Source of the DNA: Streptomyces sp. A1136
GTDB lineage: Bacteria; Actinomycetota; Actinomycetes; Streptomycetales; Streptomycetaceae
DNA: 64,000 nt
Direction: 5' to 3'
Assembly (NCBI RefSeq): GCF_004795055.1
Contig: NZ_SSBJ01000031.1
Span: forward strand, 1-64,000
Below are positions 28,281-36,314 of the stretch, piece after piece. A model generated the notes under the pieces. The model was not told the origin of the DNA. It saw nothing but the letters and a program-made list of their open reading frames with translations, and ran no database searches. A program made the position numbers and the translations under genes. Position 1 is the first letter of the stretch. Every line of letters starts with the position of its first letter.

Positions 28281-29465
28281 TTACAGCTCGGGGAGGTGGA
28301 AGCCGTTGAACAGGTCGTCCATGCCGCGCAGCGCGAGGCGGGTCGGGGTGGCGCGGACCGTGAGGTCACGGGCCGCCACCGCGAGCGGGTTACGGAGAGC
28401 GCCCAGGCGGCCGACCCGGCGGGCGCGGACGCGCACGGCGTCGGTGCGGCCGAGGCGGGCCGCGGTGTAGGCGGCAAGGGCGGCCGGGACGGAGCGTGAG
28501 TCGTGGCCGCCGTCTCCGGCGGGCAACAGGTGGGCGAGGACCACGGCGTCCTCGATGGCCTGACATCCGCCCTGGCCGAGGTTGGGCGCCATGGCGTGGG
28601 CGGCGTCGCCGAGCCAGGCGATCCGGCCGTGGTGCAGGCGCGGGAGCGGGCCGGCCAAATCGTAGAGGTCGTTGCGGAGTACGTCGGCGGGGTCGAGCCG
28701 GTCGACACGATCCAGCAGGGCCGGAATCGGGTCGTGCCACGAGCCGAAGCGTCGGCGGAGTTCGGCGCGGGCGTCGGCCGAACGGGTGCCGGCCGGGACG
28801 AGCGCGGTGGCGTAGAGGTAGAACCGGCCGTCGGACAGAGGGGTCACGCCGAACCGTTCGCCTCGCCCCCACGTCTCGCTCATCGCCGTTATCCGCAGGT
28901 CGGGGGCGTCGACGAGGGCCCGCCAGGCGATCTCGCCGATGTAGTGCGGACCGGGGTGGGCGGGGAAGTACGCGCGGCGCAACGCGCTGTGGATGCCGTC
29001 GGCGGCGACCACCAGATCGGCCGGAAGGTCGGCGCCGGTCGCCGTACGGACCGTTGAGCGGTCCGCGTCGTCGACGACGGCGGTCACCGCCGTGCCGTAA
29101 CGGACGGCTTGCGCCGGCAGGGCGCCGGTCAGGGCCGCGGTGAGAGTCGGGCGTGGGACGGCGATCGGGGCCACGCCGTAACGGGCGGCCATGTCGGCCG
29201 TGTCGGTCCGGGTGAGCCACCGGCCGTCGGCGCGGCGCACGCCCATGGTCGTGGGTACGGCGCTGCCGCCGGCGTGTGCGGCGTCGACGCCGATGGCGTC
29301 GAGCGCGCGCAGGGCGTTCGGGGCGAGGCCGATGCCGGCGCCGGTGGTGGGGGGCTCCGGGGCGCGTTCGCAGACGGTGACCCGCCAGCCGCGGCGGTGC
29401 AGTGCGATGGCGGCCGTGAGGCCGCCGATTCCCGCGCCCACCACCACTGCGTGACGGTTCGTCAT
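28281..29465 (-). CDS. FAD-dependent monooxygenase (PHBH/UbiH-like)
   Basis: 394 residues. Group A flavoprotein hydroxylase: AVVVGAGIGGLTAAIAL (GxGxxG at the N-terminus), the DG motif in LVVAADGIHSALRR, and GDAAHAMAPNLGQGGCQAIEDA at the FAD ribityl site. These enzymes hydroxylate aromatic or polyketide compounds using NAD(P)H and oxygen, and several inactivate antibiotics such as rifamycin or tetracycline. The divergent TetR gene and twin operators between them suggest induction by its substrate. Confidence 0.9.
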   Translation of the reverse strand: MTNRHAVVVGAGIGGLTAAIALHRRGWRVTVCERAPEPPTTGAGIGLAPNALRALDAIGVDAAHAGGSAVPTTMGVRRADGRWLTRTDTADMAARYGVAPIAVPRPTLTAALTGALPAQAVRYGTAVTAVVDDADRSTVRTATGADLPADLVVAADGIHSALRRAYFPAHPGPHYIGEIAWRALVDAPDLRITAMSETWGRGERFGVTPLSDGRFYLYATALVPAGTRSADARAELRRRFGSWHDPIPALLDRVDRLDPADVLRNDLYDLAGPLPRLHHGRIAWLGDAAHAMAPNLGQGGCQAIEDAVVLAHLLPAGDGGHDSRSVPAALAAYTAARLGRTDAVRVRARRVGRLGALRNPLAVAARDLTVRATPTRLALRGMDDLFNGFHLPEL

Positions 29466-29499
29466 GGGACACCTCTTCCGATCGGCGTGGGCTTCCTCC

Positions 29500-29543
29500 C
29501 TCTACAGCCGTAGAGGATGCCCTCACTCTACAGCTGTAGAGTG
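29500..29543. promoter_or_regulatory. Twin TetR operators between monooxygenase and tetR genes
   Basis: CTCTACAGCCGTAGAG (29500-29515, one mismatch) and CACTCTACAGCTGTAGAGTG (29524-29543, perfect 20-base palindrome) share the core CTCTACAGC. The second ends 5 bases before the tetR ATG and covers its ribosome site; the first lies 34 bases upstream of the monooxygenase start. Binding there would repress both genes. Confidence 0.85.
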
Positions 29544-29548
29544 GGGGC

Positions 29549-30124
29549 ATGTCCACTCCTGACCGACGCACCCTCATCGCGGACACGGCGATCGCCACCG
29601 TGGCCGCGGCCGGCCTTCGAGGGCTCACGCACCGCGCGATCGATACCGCGGCCGGACTGCCCGCCGGGAGTACGTCGTACTACTTCCGTACGCGTACGGC
29701 GCTGATCGGCGCCTGTTACCAGCGCATCGAGGAACTCGACCTGGACGACATGGAGCCGAGACGGCCGGGTTCGCGGGCAGAGGCAGCGGCCTGGCTCGGG
29801 ATCATGCTCCACCGCTGGTTGACCACGGGCCGCGAACGCCAACTCGCCCGCTACGAGCTCAGCTTGGAAGCCGCGCGCACGCCGGAGTTGGAGTCCGCCC
29901 TCCACCGGGCGGGCCTGGCGGCCCGCGCCCGCGCGGAGGCAGTCCTCGCGGCACTGGGCGCCGATCGACCCCGGGAGGCCGCCGAGCTACTGGCCGCCTG
30001 GACCGACGGCGTGCTGTTCGACCGGCTCGCCGGCGCGATGGCCCGTACCAGGCCGGCGCCGGACCCGGAAGAACTCACGGCGGTCGCCCACCGCATGCTG
30101 GACGCCGCCCTGACCGCCGGCTGA
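29549..30124 (+). CDS. TetR-family repressor
   Basis: 191 residues. N-terminal helix-turn-helix: DRRTLIADTAIATVAAAGLRGLTHRAIDTAAGLPAGSTSYYF with the usual recognition helix and YYF turn. The C-terminal all-helical part resembles TetR_C groups that bind hydrophobic drugs. Divergent from a FAD monooxygenase; two near-identical palindromes in the 83-base gap make local autorepression very likely. Confidence 0.92.
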   Translation: MSTPDRRTLIADTAIATVAAAGLRGLTHRAIDTAAGLPAGSTSYYFRTRTALIGACYQRIEELDLDDMEPRRPGSRAEAAAWLGIMLHRWLTTGRERQLARYELSLEAARTPELESALHRAGLAARARAEAVLAALGADRPREAAELLAAWTDGVLFDRLAGAMARTRPAPDPEELTAVAHRMLDAALTAG

Positions 30125-30278
30125 GCGCTGCGCCGGTATTCGACAAGACGCCCGACGCGTACGTCCCGTCGGCCGGGACAACGCGGCGCGAGGGTCCGCC
30201 CGCCTACCCGGCCCGCTCTCGCCGCAACCGATCGAACCGCTTCCGCGCCCTTCCGGTCGAGTCGTCTCCGGCCGGCCC

Positions 30279-30737
30279 GTGCGGAGCGACGCCACACCCG
30301 GGAGGGACATCATCGGCACGCCCACCCCCGACCGATCCGCTCCGACCGCTCGGCCCCGCCGGATGACCGGAATCGGCAGGGTACTGCTGGGCGGCGTCGC
30401 GGGCGGCGTCCTGACCGGCGCGTTCCTGGCCGTCGTGTGGTGGCCGAGGACCGAGGTGACGTACCGCGCCGACGCTCCCGCCACACTGGTCTACGACGAC
30501 CGGTCGCCGCACTTCCTCGGATTGGTGCACCAGCACACGCTGTCCGGGCGGCAGTCCTACCGGATGGTGGTCGGCAGGGATCCCGGCCTTTCCTACGGGC
30601 ACCTGGTCGACATCGACCCCGCGTTGGGAGCGGAGGGGATCGAGTCGACCACATGGACGGAGTCGGGAGTACGTGTCCGCTTCCGGACCGAGCACGAGGT
30701 GTTCGTCCCGGCCCGCTTCTTCCTCTTCGGCAGGTGA
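30279..30737 (+). CDS. Membrane-anchored hypothetical protein
   Basis: 152 residues from GTG at 30279. One membrane helix (GRVLLGGVAGGVLTGAFLAVVWW, about 33-55) is followed by an extracytoplasmic domain of about 95 residues rich in strands (RQSYRMVVGRDPGLSYGHLVDID, then VRVRFRTEHEVFVPARFFLFGR). A GGGAGG site at 30300-30305 precedes only an ATC codon, and ATG at 30363 lacks a site, so the start is uncertain. No known family. Confidence 0.6.
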   Translation: MRSDATPGRDIIGTPTPDRSAPTARPRRMTGIGRVLLGGVAGGVLTGAFLAVVWWPRTEVTYRADAPATLVYDDRSPHFLGLVHQHTLSGRQSYRMVVGRDPGLSYGHLVDIDPALGAEGIESTTWTESGVRVRFRTEHEVFVPARFFLFGR

Positions 30738-30739
30738 TA

Positions 30740-31482
30740 ACGGCGGCAGTCTCGTCCTCGGCATCGACGCCCTCGGCTTCCTGCTCTTCGCCATCCTGCT
30801 TCCGGCAGTGCCCGGCGCTCCCCCGGGTCAACAGCCACAGCAGGCGCGGGACGGTGCGGAATCACGGTGGCGCGGTGGCGGCCTGCGCGAACATCGGCCG
30901 GTGTTCGGCCTGTTCGTGCCGGCGGCGTTGTTTCTCCTCCTCTACGGGCCCTTCGTCGTCGGCCTGCCGCTGATGGCACGGGAACGAGCGGGCGGTGGGA
31001 GCGCGGAATCCGTGCTCGGTGGCCTCTGGGCGGCATTCGGTGTCGGCGCCGCCCTCGGGAGCCTGCTCGTCGGCGGCCTCCGGGCGCCGGCGCGGGGCTG
31101 GTACGCGGCGTTGGTCGCGGCGGCCTGGGGCGCCGTCACCGCCATCGTGGCCGTCCCGGCGCACCTGGCCCTGGCATGGGTGGCCATGCCGATCGGCGGC
31201 CTGGTCCACGCACCGTTCCCGGCGATCGTCAGCACCGTGATGCAGCAGCACCTCCCGGAGCGCCGCCTCAAGGAGGACGGGGCCTACTGCGTGGCTCTCA
31301 CCAGTACGTTCGGGCCGCTCGGAACCTTGCTCGGCGGCGTACTCATCGCCTCCGCCAGCGCGGTCGCGGGCCTGACCGTCGACGGGGCCCTGCTCGTCGC
31401 CGTGGGGCTGGTCATGGCGTGGCTGTTGCGTTCCGACCCCGCGCCCACCACCACTCGTCCCGCCGAGGTCATGGAGCGTTGA
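30740..31482 (+). pseudogene. MFS transporter remnant: C-terminal half only
   Basis: The frame reads SLVLGIDALGFLLFAILL then an inter-domain loop and six further membrane helices typical of the second half of a 12-helix major facilitator transporter (for example ALGSLLVGGLRAP and FPAIVSTVMQQHLPERR, then GPLGTLLGGVL). The first half is missing: similarity begins a few bases after the stop of the preceding gene. The only upstream ATG (30673) lies inside that gene. A deletion joined the two. If translated it would give an incomplete, probably inactive carrier. Confidence 0.72.
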
Positions 31483-31539
31483 ACGAACACGCGGTGGAAG
31501 CCCGGGCGGCGGGGTTCCCTGCCGCCCGCCCGGGGCAGC

Positions 31540-31659
31540 GCCTGCGCACACTCGGTCACCGAGAGTTACCCGGTCCGCCAGATCGCCTGCTCGAATGTGG
31601 ACGTCTCGAATGTGGACGTGCGGCGACTCGCGGAGAAAATCGAACACCTGATTGAATAA
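31540..31659 (+). other. Short coding relic with a 15-base tandem duplication
   Basis: One frame reads TESYPVRQIACSNVDVSNVDVRRLAEKIEHLIE, then TAA, with no start upstream except an internal GTG. The piece looks like the end of a real protein. TCGAATGTGGACGT occurs twice in tandem (31591-31604 and 31606-31619), giving SNVDV twice. It follows the truncated transporter, so the area may be a deletion junction. Confidence 0.35.
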
Positions 31660-31663
31660 GTGG

Positions 31664-31981
31664 ATGGAGTCCTTCCCCTTCCCCGATGACCTCATCCAGC
31701 TCCAGCAACGGTGGACGCGCACGTACAACCTGCTCGCCCTCCGACCCGATCGGGGCGGAGCCGAGCTTCGGCGGCAGCTCATCCGGCTGTCGTGCCTGAT
31801 CAGCGCGCATCCGTTCTGGCGGCGGGGTGGCTACAGCGGGGTGCGCCGGGTGGAGCTGCGGCGTGCCGCCGAGGCCGCTTCGGGCGGGGAGCGGGAGCTG
31901 GTGGTGCACTACGTGGACGGCGCCTTCGCGGTGTCAGACACGGATCACGACCCTCATCGGCGTGGCCTCGGACCGGCATGA
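31664..31981 (+). CDS. Small hypothetical protein, 105 residues
   Basis: Starts MESFPFPDDLIQLQQRWTRTY and has a helical, arginine-rich body (GGAELRRQLIRLSCLISAHPFW). I recall similar short proteins starting this way in streptomycetes, with no known role. A TTG twelve bases upstream is another possible start; there is no clear ribosome site. The last 20 residues (after DTDHDPH) may be a read-on. Confidence 0.5.
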   Translation: MESFPFPDDLIQLQQRWTRTYNLLALRPDRGGAELRRQLIRLSCLISAHPFWRRGGYSGVRRVELRRAAEAASGGERELVVHYVDGAFAVSDTDHDPHRRGLGPA

Positions 31982-32140
31982 GCCGCGTACCGAACCGGCC
32001 TGGGCTCGGCCCACCGGCCCTCACCTCCCCGCCTCGGGAAGCCGGGCCTCGGGAAGCGGGCGTCGGGAGGTCGGCTACTCGGTGCCGGCTGAGTACGGGG
32101 ACTCTTCCCAGGGACCGGAGCGTACCGGGACGCTTGGGCC

Positions 32141-32536
32141 ATGCGCCCGAACCCCCGGAGCCTCGCTCCCTTCCTCCTCCTGCTTCTCGCACCGGTCGCG
32201 GCGTGGGCCGCCTGGATGGGCTGGGACCGACATCGCGTCGTCCACCCCGACGGGTCGGAAACCGGCCCTTACGAGGCCTGGCAGGTGATCGGGCTCGTAT
32301 TGACGCTGCTGTGCCCGGTGTACTGGGCGGCGTCCCGACGGCATGTGCCGAGCGCCGTGATCGGCACCACGGCCGGTCTGACCGCCGCCGCTTGGTACGA
32401 CTGGTCCGACGACGCCGGCGGCCTGTTCGTGATCGGCGTGGGCCTCGTCATGATGTCGACCCTCGTGGCGACCCTCGCCGTCTCCGCCCTGGTCGCCTTC
32501 ACGACACGCCGCGGAGGCTCCGCTCCCGGCGCATGA
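32141..32536 (+). CDS. Membrane protein, hypothetical
   Basis: 131 residues with four membrane segments (about 8-26, 46-62, 70-86 and 93-118) and a polar loop WDRHRVVHPDGSETGPYEAW after the first. No known family; likely a small integral membrane protein. It stands convergent to the DUF2945 gene. Confidence 0.68.
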   Translation: MRPNPRSLAPFLLLLLAPVAAWAAWMGWDRHRVVHPDGSETGPYEAWQVIGLVLTLLCPVYWAASRRHVPSAVIGTTAGLTAAAWYDWSDDAGGLFVIGVGLVMMSTLVATLAVSALVAFTTRRGGSAPGA

Positions 32537-32564
32537 GTGCGGCCCCCCGAAGTGCAGACGCTCG

Positions 32565-32792
32565 TCACGCCCCCTTGCCGCGCTTGCGCAGCGACTGCGG
32601 CTTGTGGACGGCCCGCCGGCCGGACTTGTCGCTCTCCACCTCGTACTGCGGCTCGTCCTTCGAGGCGTCGACGGTGCGGCCCGCCGCCTTGGTGCGTGTG
32701 GTGATCTTCTTTTTCACCTCACCGGACACGGTCCTACCGTGGCTGCTCCACGCAACCTTGTCACCCGATCCGAGCTTGTCGTCCTTGGCCAT
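32565..32792 (-). CDS. DUF2945 (hypervirulence-associated TUDOR-like) protein
   Basis: 75 residues. LGSGDKVAWSSHGRTVSGEVKKKITTRTKAAGRTVDASKDEPQYEVESDKSGRRAVHKPQSL is close to the DUF2945 consensus, a small beta-barrel found widely in bacteria and fungi. A GGAGG site lies about 7 bases before ATG 32792. Function unknown. Confidence 0.85.
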   Translation of the reverse strand: MAKDDKLGSGDKVAWSSHGRTVSGEVKKKITTRTKAAGRTVDASKDEPQYEVESDKSGRRAVHKPQSLRKRGKGA

Positions 32793-33089
32793 GGCAGCCT
32801 CCTCCTCCGCTCGCCGTCATTCGCCCCGATCATGTCGTCCGCGGGTCCCGATCATGTTCTTCGCGGCCGGGCAGTGCCGCAACCGCACGTCTACCGGTTC
32901 CTTCGCCGGGCCGGCGTCCAGCGGATGCGTCTTTCGCCGGATCTGTCCACGCGTTGACGATCGGCCCGGTGAGCCACCCGACGGTGGACCGGCAGGGCCC
33001 GGCTCCGGTGCCTATGGTGGGAGAACGGCTCACCGGCCCACGCGATGCGAACCGCCGCGCCGGTGACACTTCCCCCGAGGAGGAACCTC

Positions 33090-33989
33090 GTGACGGGCTC
33101 AGCACGTTCCTTGCAAGGCCGCACCGCTGTCGTGACCGGCGCCGCCCGCGGACTGGGTGCGGCGATCGCCCGGGAACTCGCCCGGCGGGGCGCCGCGGTC
33201 GCACTCCTCGGCCGTGAGGAGTCGACCCTCGCCAAGGTCAGGGATTCGATCCCCGGACCGGCCCGGTGCTGGGAAGTCGACGTCACCGACGACGACACGA
33301 TGCGGCGGGTTGCGGCGGACGTACGGGAGCGCCTGGGCCCCGCCTCCATCGTGGTCGCGAACGCCGGGGTGGCCGAGGGCGGCCCCTTCGCGGAGTCCGA
33401 TCCGACGCTCTGGCGCCGGGTGATCGAGGTGAACCTCATCGGGAGCGCCGGCACCGCCCGGGTGTTCCTGCCCGACCTGCGGGCTTGCCGCGGCTACTAC
33501 CTGCAGATCGCCTCGCTGGCCTCGATCGGGGCGGCGCCCATGATGAGTGCGTACTGCGCCTCGAAGGCCGGGGTGGAATCGTTCGCCCACTCACTGCGGG
33601 CGGAGGTGGCGCACGAGGGTGTCGACGTCGGTATCGCGTATCTGAACTGGACCGACACCGACATGATCCGCGGCGCGGACGATCACCCCGTACTGCGCGA
33701 ACTGAGGGCGCACATGCCACGCCCGGCGAGGAAGGTCTATCCGGTCGAGACGGTGGCCGCCCGTATGGTGCGGGCCGTCGAGCGGCGCAGTGCGGCCGTG
33801 TACGCACCGGCGTGGCTCCGGGCCACCCAACCCGTCCGCGCCGCGATGCCGCCGGTGGTCACGTTCCTCTCGAAGCGGGAACTCCCGCGGCTCCAGCGGA
33901 GAACCACCCTCCAGGCGACGGGACTGCTCGGAGCCGGCGGCCTGGCGGACTCCGTCGGTACCCGACACCCGGACCGGCAGGCCGGCTGA
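33090..33989 (+). CDS. Short-chain dehydrogenase/reductase
   Basis: 299 residues from GTG at 33090 (GAGGAGG 7 bases upstream), rather than the upstream ATG at 33045. Classical SDR: TGAARGLGAAIA for NAD(P) binding, VVANAGVAEGGPF, catalytic S142 (IASLAS), Y155 and K159 (SAYCASKAG). The C-terminal extension of about 100 residues with a hydrophobic patch (AAMPPVVTFLSK) is like SDRs that act on lipids or steroids at membranes. No operon partner. Confidence 0.9.
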   Translation: MTGSARSLQGRTAVVTGAARGLGAAIARELARRGAAVALLGREESTLAKVRDSIPGPARCWEVDVTDDDTMRRVAADVRERLGPASIVVANAGVAEGGPFAESDPTLWRRVIEVNLIGSAGTARVFLPDLRACRGYYLQIASLASIGAAPMMSAYCASKAGVESFAHSLRAEVAHEGVDVGIAYLNWTDTDMIRGADDHPVLRELRAHMPRPARKVYPVETVAARMVRAVERRSAAVYAPAWLRATQPVRAAMPPVVTFLSKRELPRLQRRTTLQATGLLGAGGLADSVGTRHPDRQAG

Positions 33990-34040
33990 AGCGGAGGCGG
34001 CCTACCGGTCCAGGGCAGGCGCAGGGCAGACTCGGCGAGG

Positions 34041-34217
34041 TCACCATCCGACAGGCCGGCAGCGCGTACGGGCCAGGTAGTGGGCGTCGTCCAGGGCGCG
34101 GTAGGTCGTCGACGCTGCGGCGCTGACGTACGGGTGGGGTGCGTCGGCCGCCACGCCTGTCGCGATCACGGAAACGACCTCCCAGCCGGGGTCGGTCCGC
34201 CGGGGATCACGAGACAC
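34041..34217 (-). CDS. Short hypothetical protein (58 residues)
   Basis: The frame reads TDPGWEVVSVIATGVAADAP then AAASTTYRALDDAHYLARTR, with a compositional pattern like a real small protein. The GTG at 34217 has no clear ribosome site and the frame stays open upstream to 34502. It could be the end of a longer or degraded gene. No family known. Confidence 0.35.
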   Translation of the reverse strand: MSRDPRRTDPGWEVVSVIATGVAADAPHPYVSAAASTTYRALDDAHYLARTRCRPVGW

Positions 34218-34317
34218 GTCCGATACGACTGCGCGTCCCCGTGATCCATTTCCGGTCAGGGCGATCGTGAGGCGGTTCCGATCGCCTCGCGCGCCGCCGA
34301 TCCGCGCCGGCGACAGC

Positions 34318-34677
34318 TCAGCAGGTGTCGCCGACCGCGTCCATCTTGGACCCGAAGCGCTGCCCGTAATTGCTGCCGTAGTCCCCCTTGCGGACCGCGT
34401 GGCACTCCTTGCCCTTCGCCCAGTCGATGAACGCGCCCGACCTGTTGGCCCGGAAGGAATAGACGTGGTCGACGAACTTGGCGGGCAGATCCACGTAACC
34501 ACCGCGCCATACGTAGAGGTCCCCGGTCCCGTCCTGGAACCTCCACAAACAGATCGCGTTGGCCGGGCATGCGGGCAGCGCCTGCGCCGGCGTCGTGGTG
34601 GCGAGTGTGGCCATCACCGCCGCCCCCAAGACCACCCAGGTGCGCGGGTGGTGTGCCCGTAAGTGACGTGTCCTCAC
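34318..34677 (-). CDS. Secreted peptidase inhibitor family I36 (SMPI-like) protein
   Basis: 119 residues from GTG at 34677 with GAGGAGG 5 bases upstream. A signal peptide (VVLGAAVMATLATTTPAQA) is followed by the I36 domain: CPANAICLWRFQDGTGDLYVW, PAKFVDHVYSFRANRSG, ending CHAVRKGDYGSNYGQRFGSKMDAVGDTC with four cysteines. Members include the streptomycete metalloproteinase inhibitor SMPI, but many have unproven activity. A secreted metalloprotease is encoded at 55.8 kb, too far to claim a link. Confidence 0.8.
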   Translation of the reverse strand: MRTRHLRAHHPRTWVVLGAAVMATLATTTPAQALPACPANAICLWRFQDGTGDLYVWRGGYVDLPAKFVDHVYSFRANRSGAFIDWAKGKECHAVRKGDYGSNYGQRFGSKMDAVGDTC

Positions 34678-34894
34678 TGGTTCCTCCTCGCCGAGCCGGT
34701 TTCCCCATCGTCCTCGTCCCGGCGGGGAAATGTGCGAGAACGGGGACATCTCCACTGCTTCGGCGAGGAATCGGCCGGATAGCGGATCTTCCCCTCCACA
34801 CCGGCCTCATCCGGCGCGCACGCCCCAGCGGCGGTCGGCGGCGGCCGACGCCAGACGGTCAAGCCTCCGACGGAGCGGGTCCGGACGGAGCGGT

Positions 34895-34963
34895 GTCAGA
34901 CGGGCCGGCGTCAGACGGGCCGGCGTCAAACGGGCCGGCGTCAAACGGGCCGGCGTCAAACGG
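34895..34963. repeat. 15-bp tandem repeat, 4.6 copies
   Basis: The unit GTCARACGGGCCGGC (R = A or G) repeats at 34895, 34910, 34925, 34940 and partly at 34955. The first two copies have G, the rest A. The stop codon of the gene at 34956-35342 lies in the last copy, so the array abuts its 3' end. Confidence 0.9.
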
Positions 34964-35342
34964 AGGTGAAGACGTCGTCCCGTGCGCCGTCGAGGACGAA
35001 GCCGTTGTCGAAGCGGACGCGTACCGTGACGCCCGCGCCCCGTTCCTGATGCGCGACCCACGCCGGCTCCAGGGAGGCGACCTTCTCCTCCAACTGCCGC
35101 TTGCTCTCCGGCGGCATGTCATGGCCGAAGGAATCGAGGAGCGAGTGCAGCCTCTCGTACTCGCGGACCTCTTGACCGGGGTCCCGCTCCCCCACCACCC
35201 GGTCGACGGTGCCCTCGGTCCCCGCCGCCAAGATCAGGAACCCGGCTGCGGACCCCGTCGGGGAGCCCTCCACCATGGCGACCGCGTCGGTCAGCCCGAT
35301 GTCCACCGCCAGCTTCACCCGCCGGCCTTCCTTCAACGTCAT
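34956..35342 (-). CDS. Hypothetical cytoplasmic protein
   Basis: 128 residues. Begins MTLKEGRRVKLAVDIGLTDAVAMVEGSPTG, has a glycine-rich strand region (AAGFLILAAGTEGTVDRVVG), a helical middle (REYERLHSLLDSFGHDMPPESKRQLEEKV) and a strand end (VTVRVRFDNGFVLDGARDDVFTSV). This looks like an SH3-like beta fold with an inserted helix pair. No family known. ATG at 35342 has a GAAGGG site. Its stop lies at the edge of a tandem repeat. Confidence 0.62.
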   Translation of the reverse strand: MTLKEGRRVKLAVDIGLTDAVAMVEGSPTGSAAGFLILAAGTEGTVDRVVGERDPGQEVREYERLHSLLDSFGHDMPPESKRQLEEKVASLEPAWVAHQERGAGVTVRVRFDNGFVLDGARDDVFTSV

Positions 35343-35504
35343 GACCCTTCACTCTCTTGATGCGCCGCGTGCCCGACCGCCAACCGAGGCGGCAACCTCA
35401 GCGGCAGCCGGGGGGTGGCCATTATCCGTCCCGTTCGAGGACCGCGTACCGACGGCCCGTCGGCCGCAGCGCAGCGCCGCGTACAGGTCGACCTTGTGGT
35501 CGAT

Positions 35505-35908
35505 CCCCCTCAAGGAGCTGTTCGAGGCCGCACACGCCGGGGGCATGGCCGAGGAACCGGCGGCGGTCGGGCCCCTGGGGCGGCTCGCCGCGCTCGGTCG
35601 CCTTCAACGCCCAGTGGTTCCGCCTCGCGGTCGACCCGGACACGGGTGAGATGAGGATCCTGCGCAGCGTCCACGCGGCGGCCGCCGGCTAGGACGGGGA
35701 CGCGGACCATACCGTCCTGCCCTGGGCCGAGCTGGACACCGACTTCGGCGGGAGCCCGGTCCTGCCGGCCACCCGCCTCGACGGAGACGATCTGGACGAC
35801 GCCGGCTGCCGGCTGGCGGTGCCCTCGGACCGGTGCGGGGCGCGCTATGTCAGCGCCGTCACCCACGTGTGGTTCGGCGCGCTGTCGCCGCCGAGCCTCG
35901 GCGCGTAG
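35505..35908 (+). pseudogene. Decayed molybdopterin-dependent oxidoreductase (xanthine dehydrogenase-like) fragment
   Basis: Two frames give pieces of one family. PLKELFEAAHAGGMAEEPAAVG (about 35505-35570) matches the large-subunit segment that precedes WGGSPRSVAFNAQWFRLAVDPDTGEMRILRSVHAA in the next frame, so a frameshift lies near 35568-35578. A stop at 35690-35692 ends it at HAAAAG where GTVINP would follow. The same frame continues as an unrelated piece (VLPWAELDTDFGGSPVLPATRLDG, ending VWFGALSPPSLGA before 35908) that I cannot place. The gene is a relic of about 10% of its full size. No other gene is seen in 35343-36040. Confidence 0.65.
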
Positions 35909-36040
35909 GCGACACGGGCGGCGGCGGCCGGCTCGGCCATTCGGCTTGCGGTTGGCCGAGCACGAGGCGGCGGCGAGACAACGAGGCGGTCCCTCCCTAC
36001 CTTCTAGGGTGTTCCTTTCCCGCTCGAAAAAGGTGGATTC

Positions 36041-36241
36041 GTGCGATCTGTACGCGCTCTCGTCACCCTCGTCGCCGCCGGTGTCGTCATCCTCGGCGGC
36101 GCGTCCGCCGCCGCCGCCGACGTGAACGTCACCTACCAGCCCGAGCCCTCATACACGTTCACCTTCGGCAACTGGCTCCAGTTCGCTGCCGACGACGTGT
36201 TCAACGCGGGCCACGACAACACGGTCGGCTCCAACAACTGA
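36041..36241 (+). CDS. Small secreted protein (66 residues)
   Basis: GTG start at 36041 with AAAGGTGG upstream. A clear signal peptide (VRALVTLVAAGVVILGGASAAAA) leaves a mature peptide of about 40 residues with no cysteines, rich in aromatic and asparagine residues (VTYQPEPSYTFTFGNWLQF, ending DNTVGSNN). A strong terminator follows 13 bases after the stop, supporting its own transcript. No family known; it might be a surface-active or signalling peptide. Confidence 0.62.
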   Translation: MRSVRALVTLVAAGVVILGGASAAAADVNVTYQPEPSYTFTFGNWLQFAADDVFNAGHDNTVGSNN

Positions 36242-36254
36242 CGGCGTGGACCCA

Positions 36255-36286
36255 CGATGCCCCTTGCCCCACGGCAAGGGGCATCG
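36255..36286 (+). terminator. Hairpin after the small secreted protein gene
   Basis: CGATGCCCCTTGCC (36255-36268), a CCAC loop and the perfect complement (36273-36286) form a 14-base stem just after the stop at 36241; it may serve both strands. Confidence 0.85.
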
Positions 36287-36314
36287 CCACGGGGTCGGCG
36301 GGTTCACCGCCGGG

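Noticed and set aside
34569..35360. Plus-strand frame with DGPASNGPASNGPAS repeats
   Set aside because: The repeats come only from the 15-base tandem array; the minus-strand genes on both sides are better supported.
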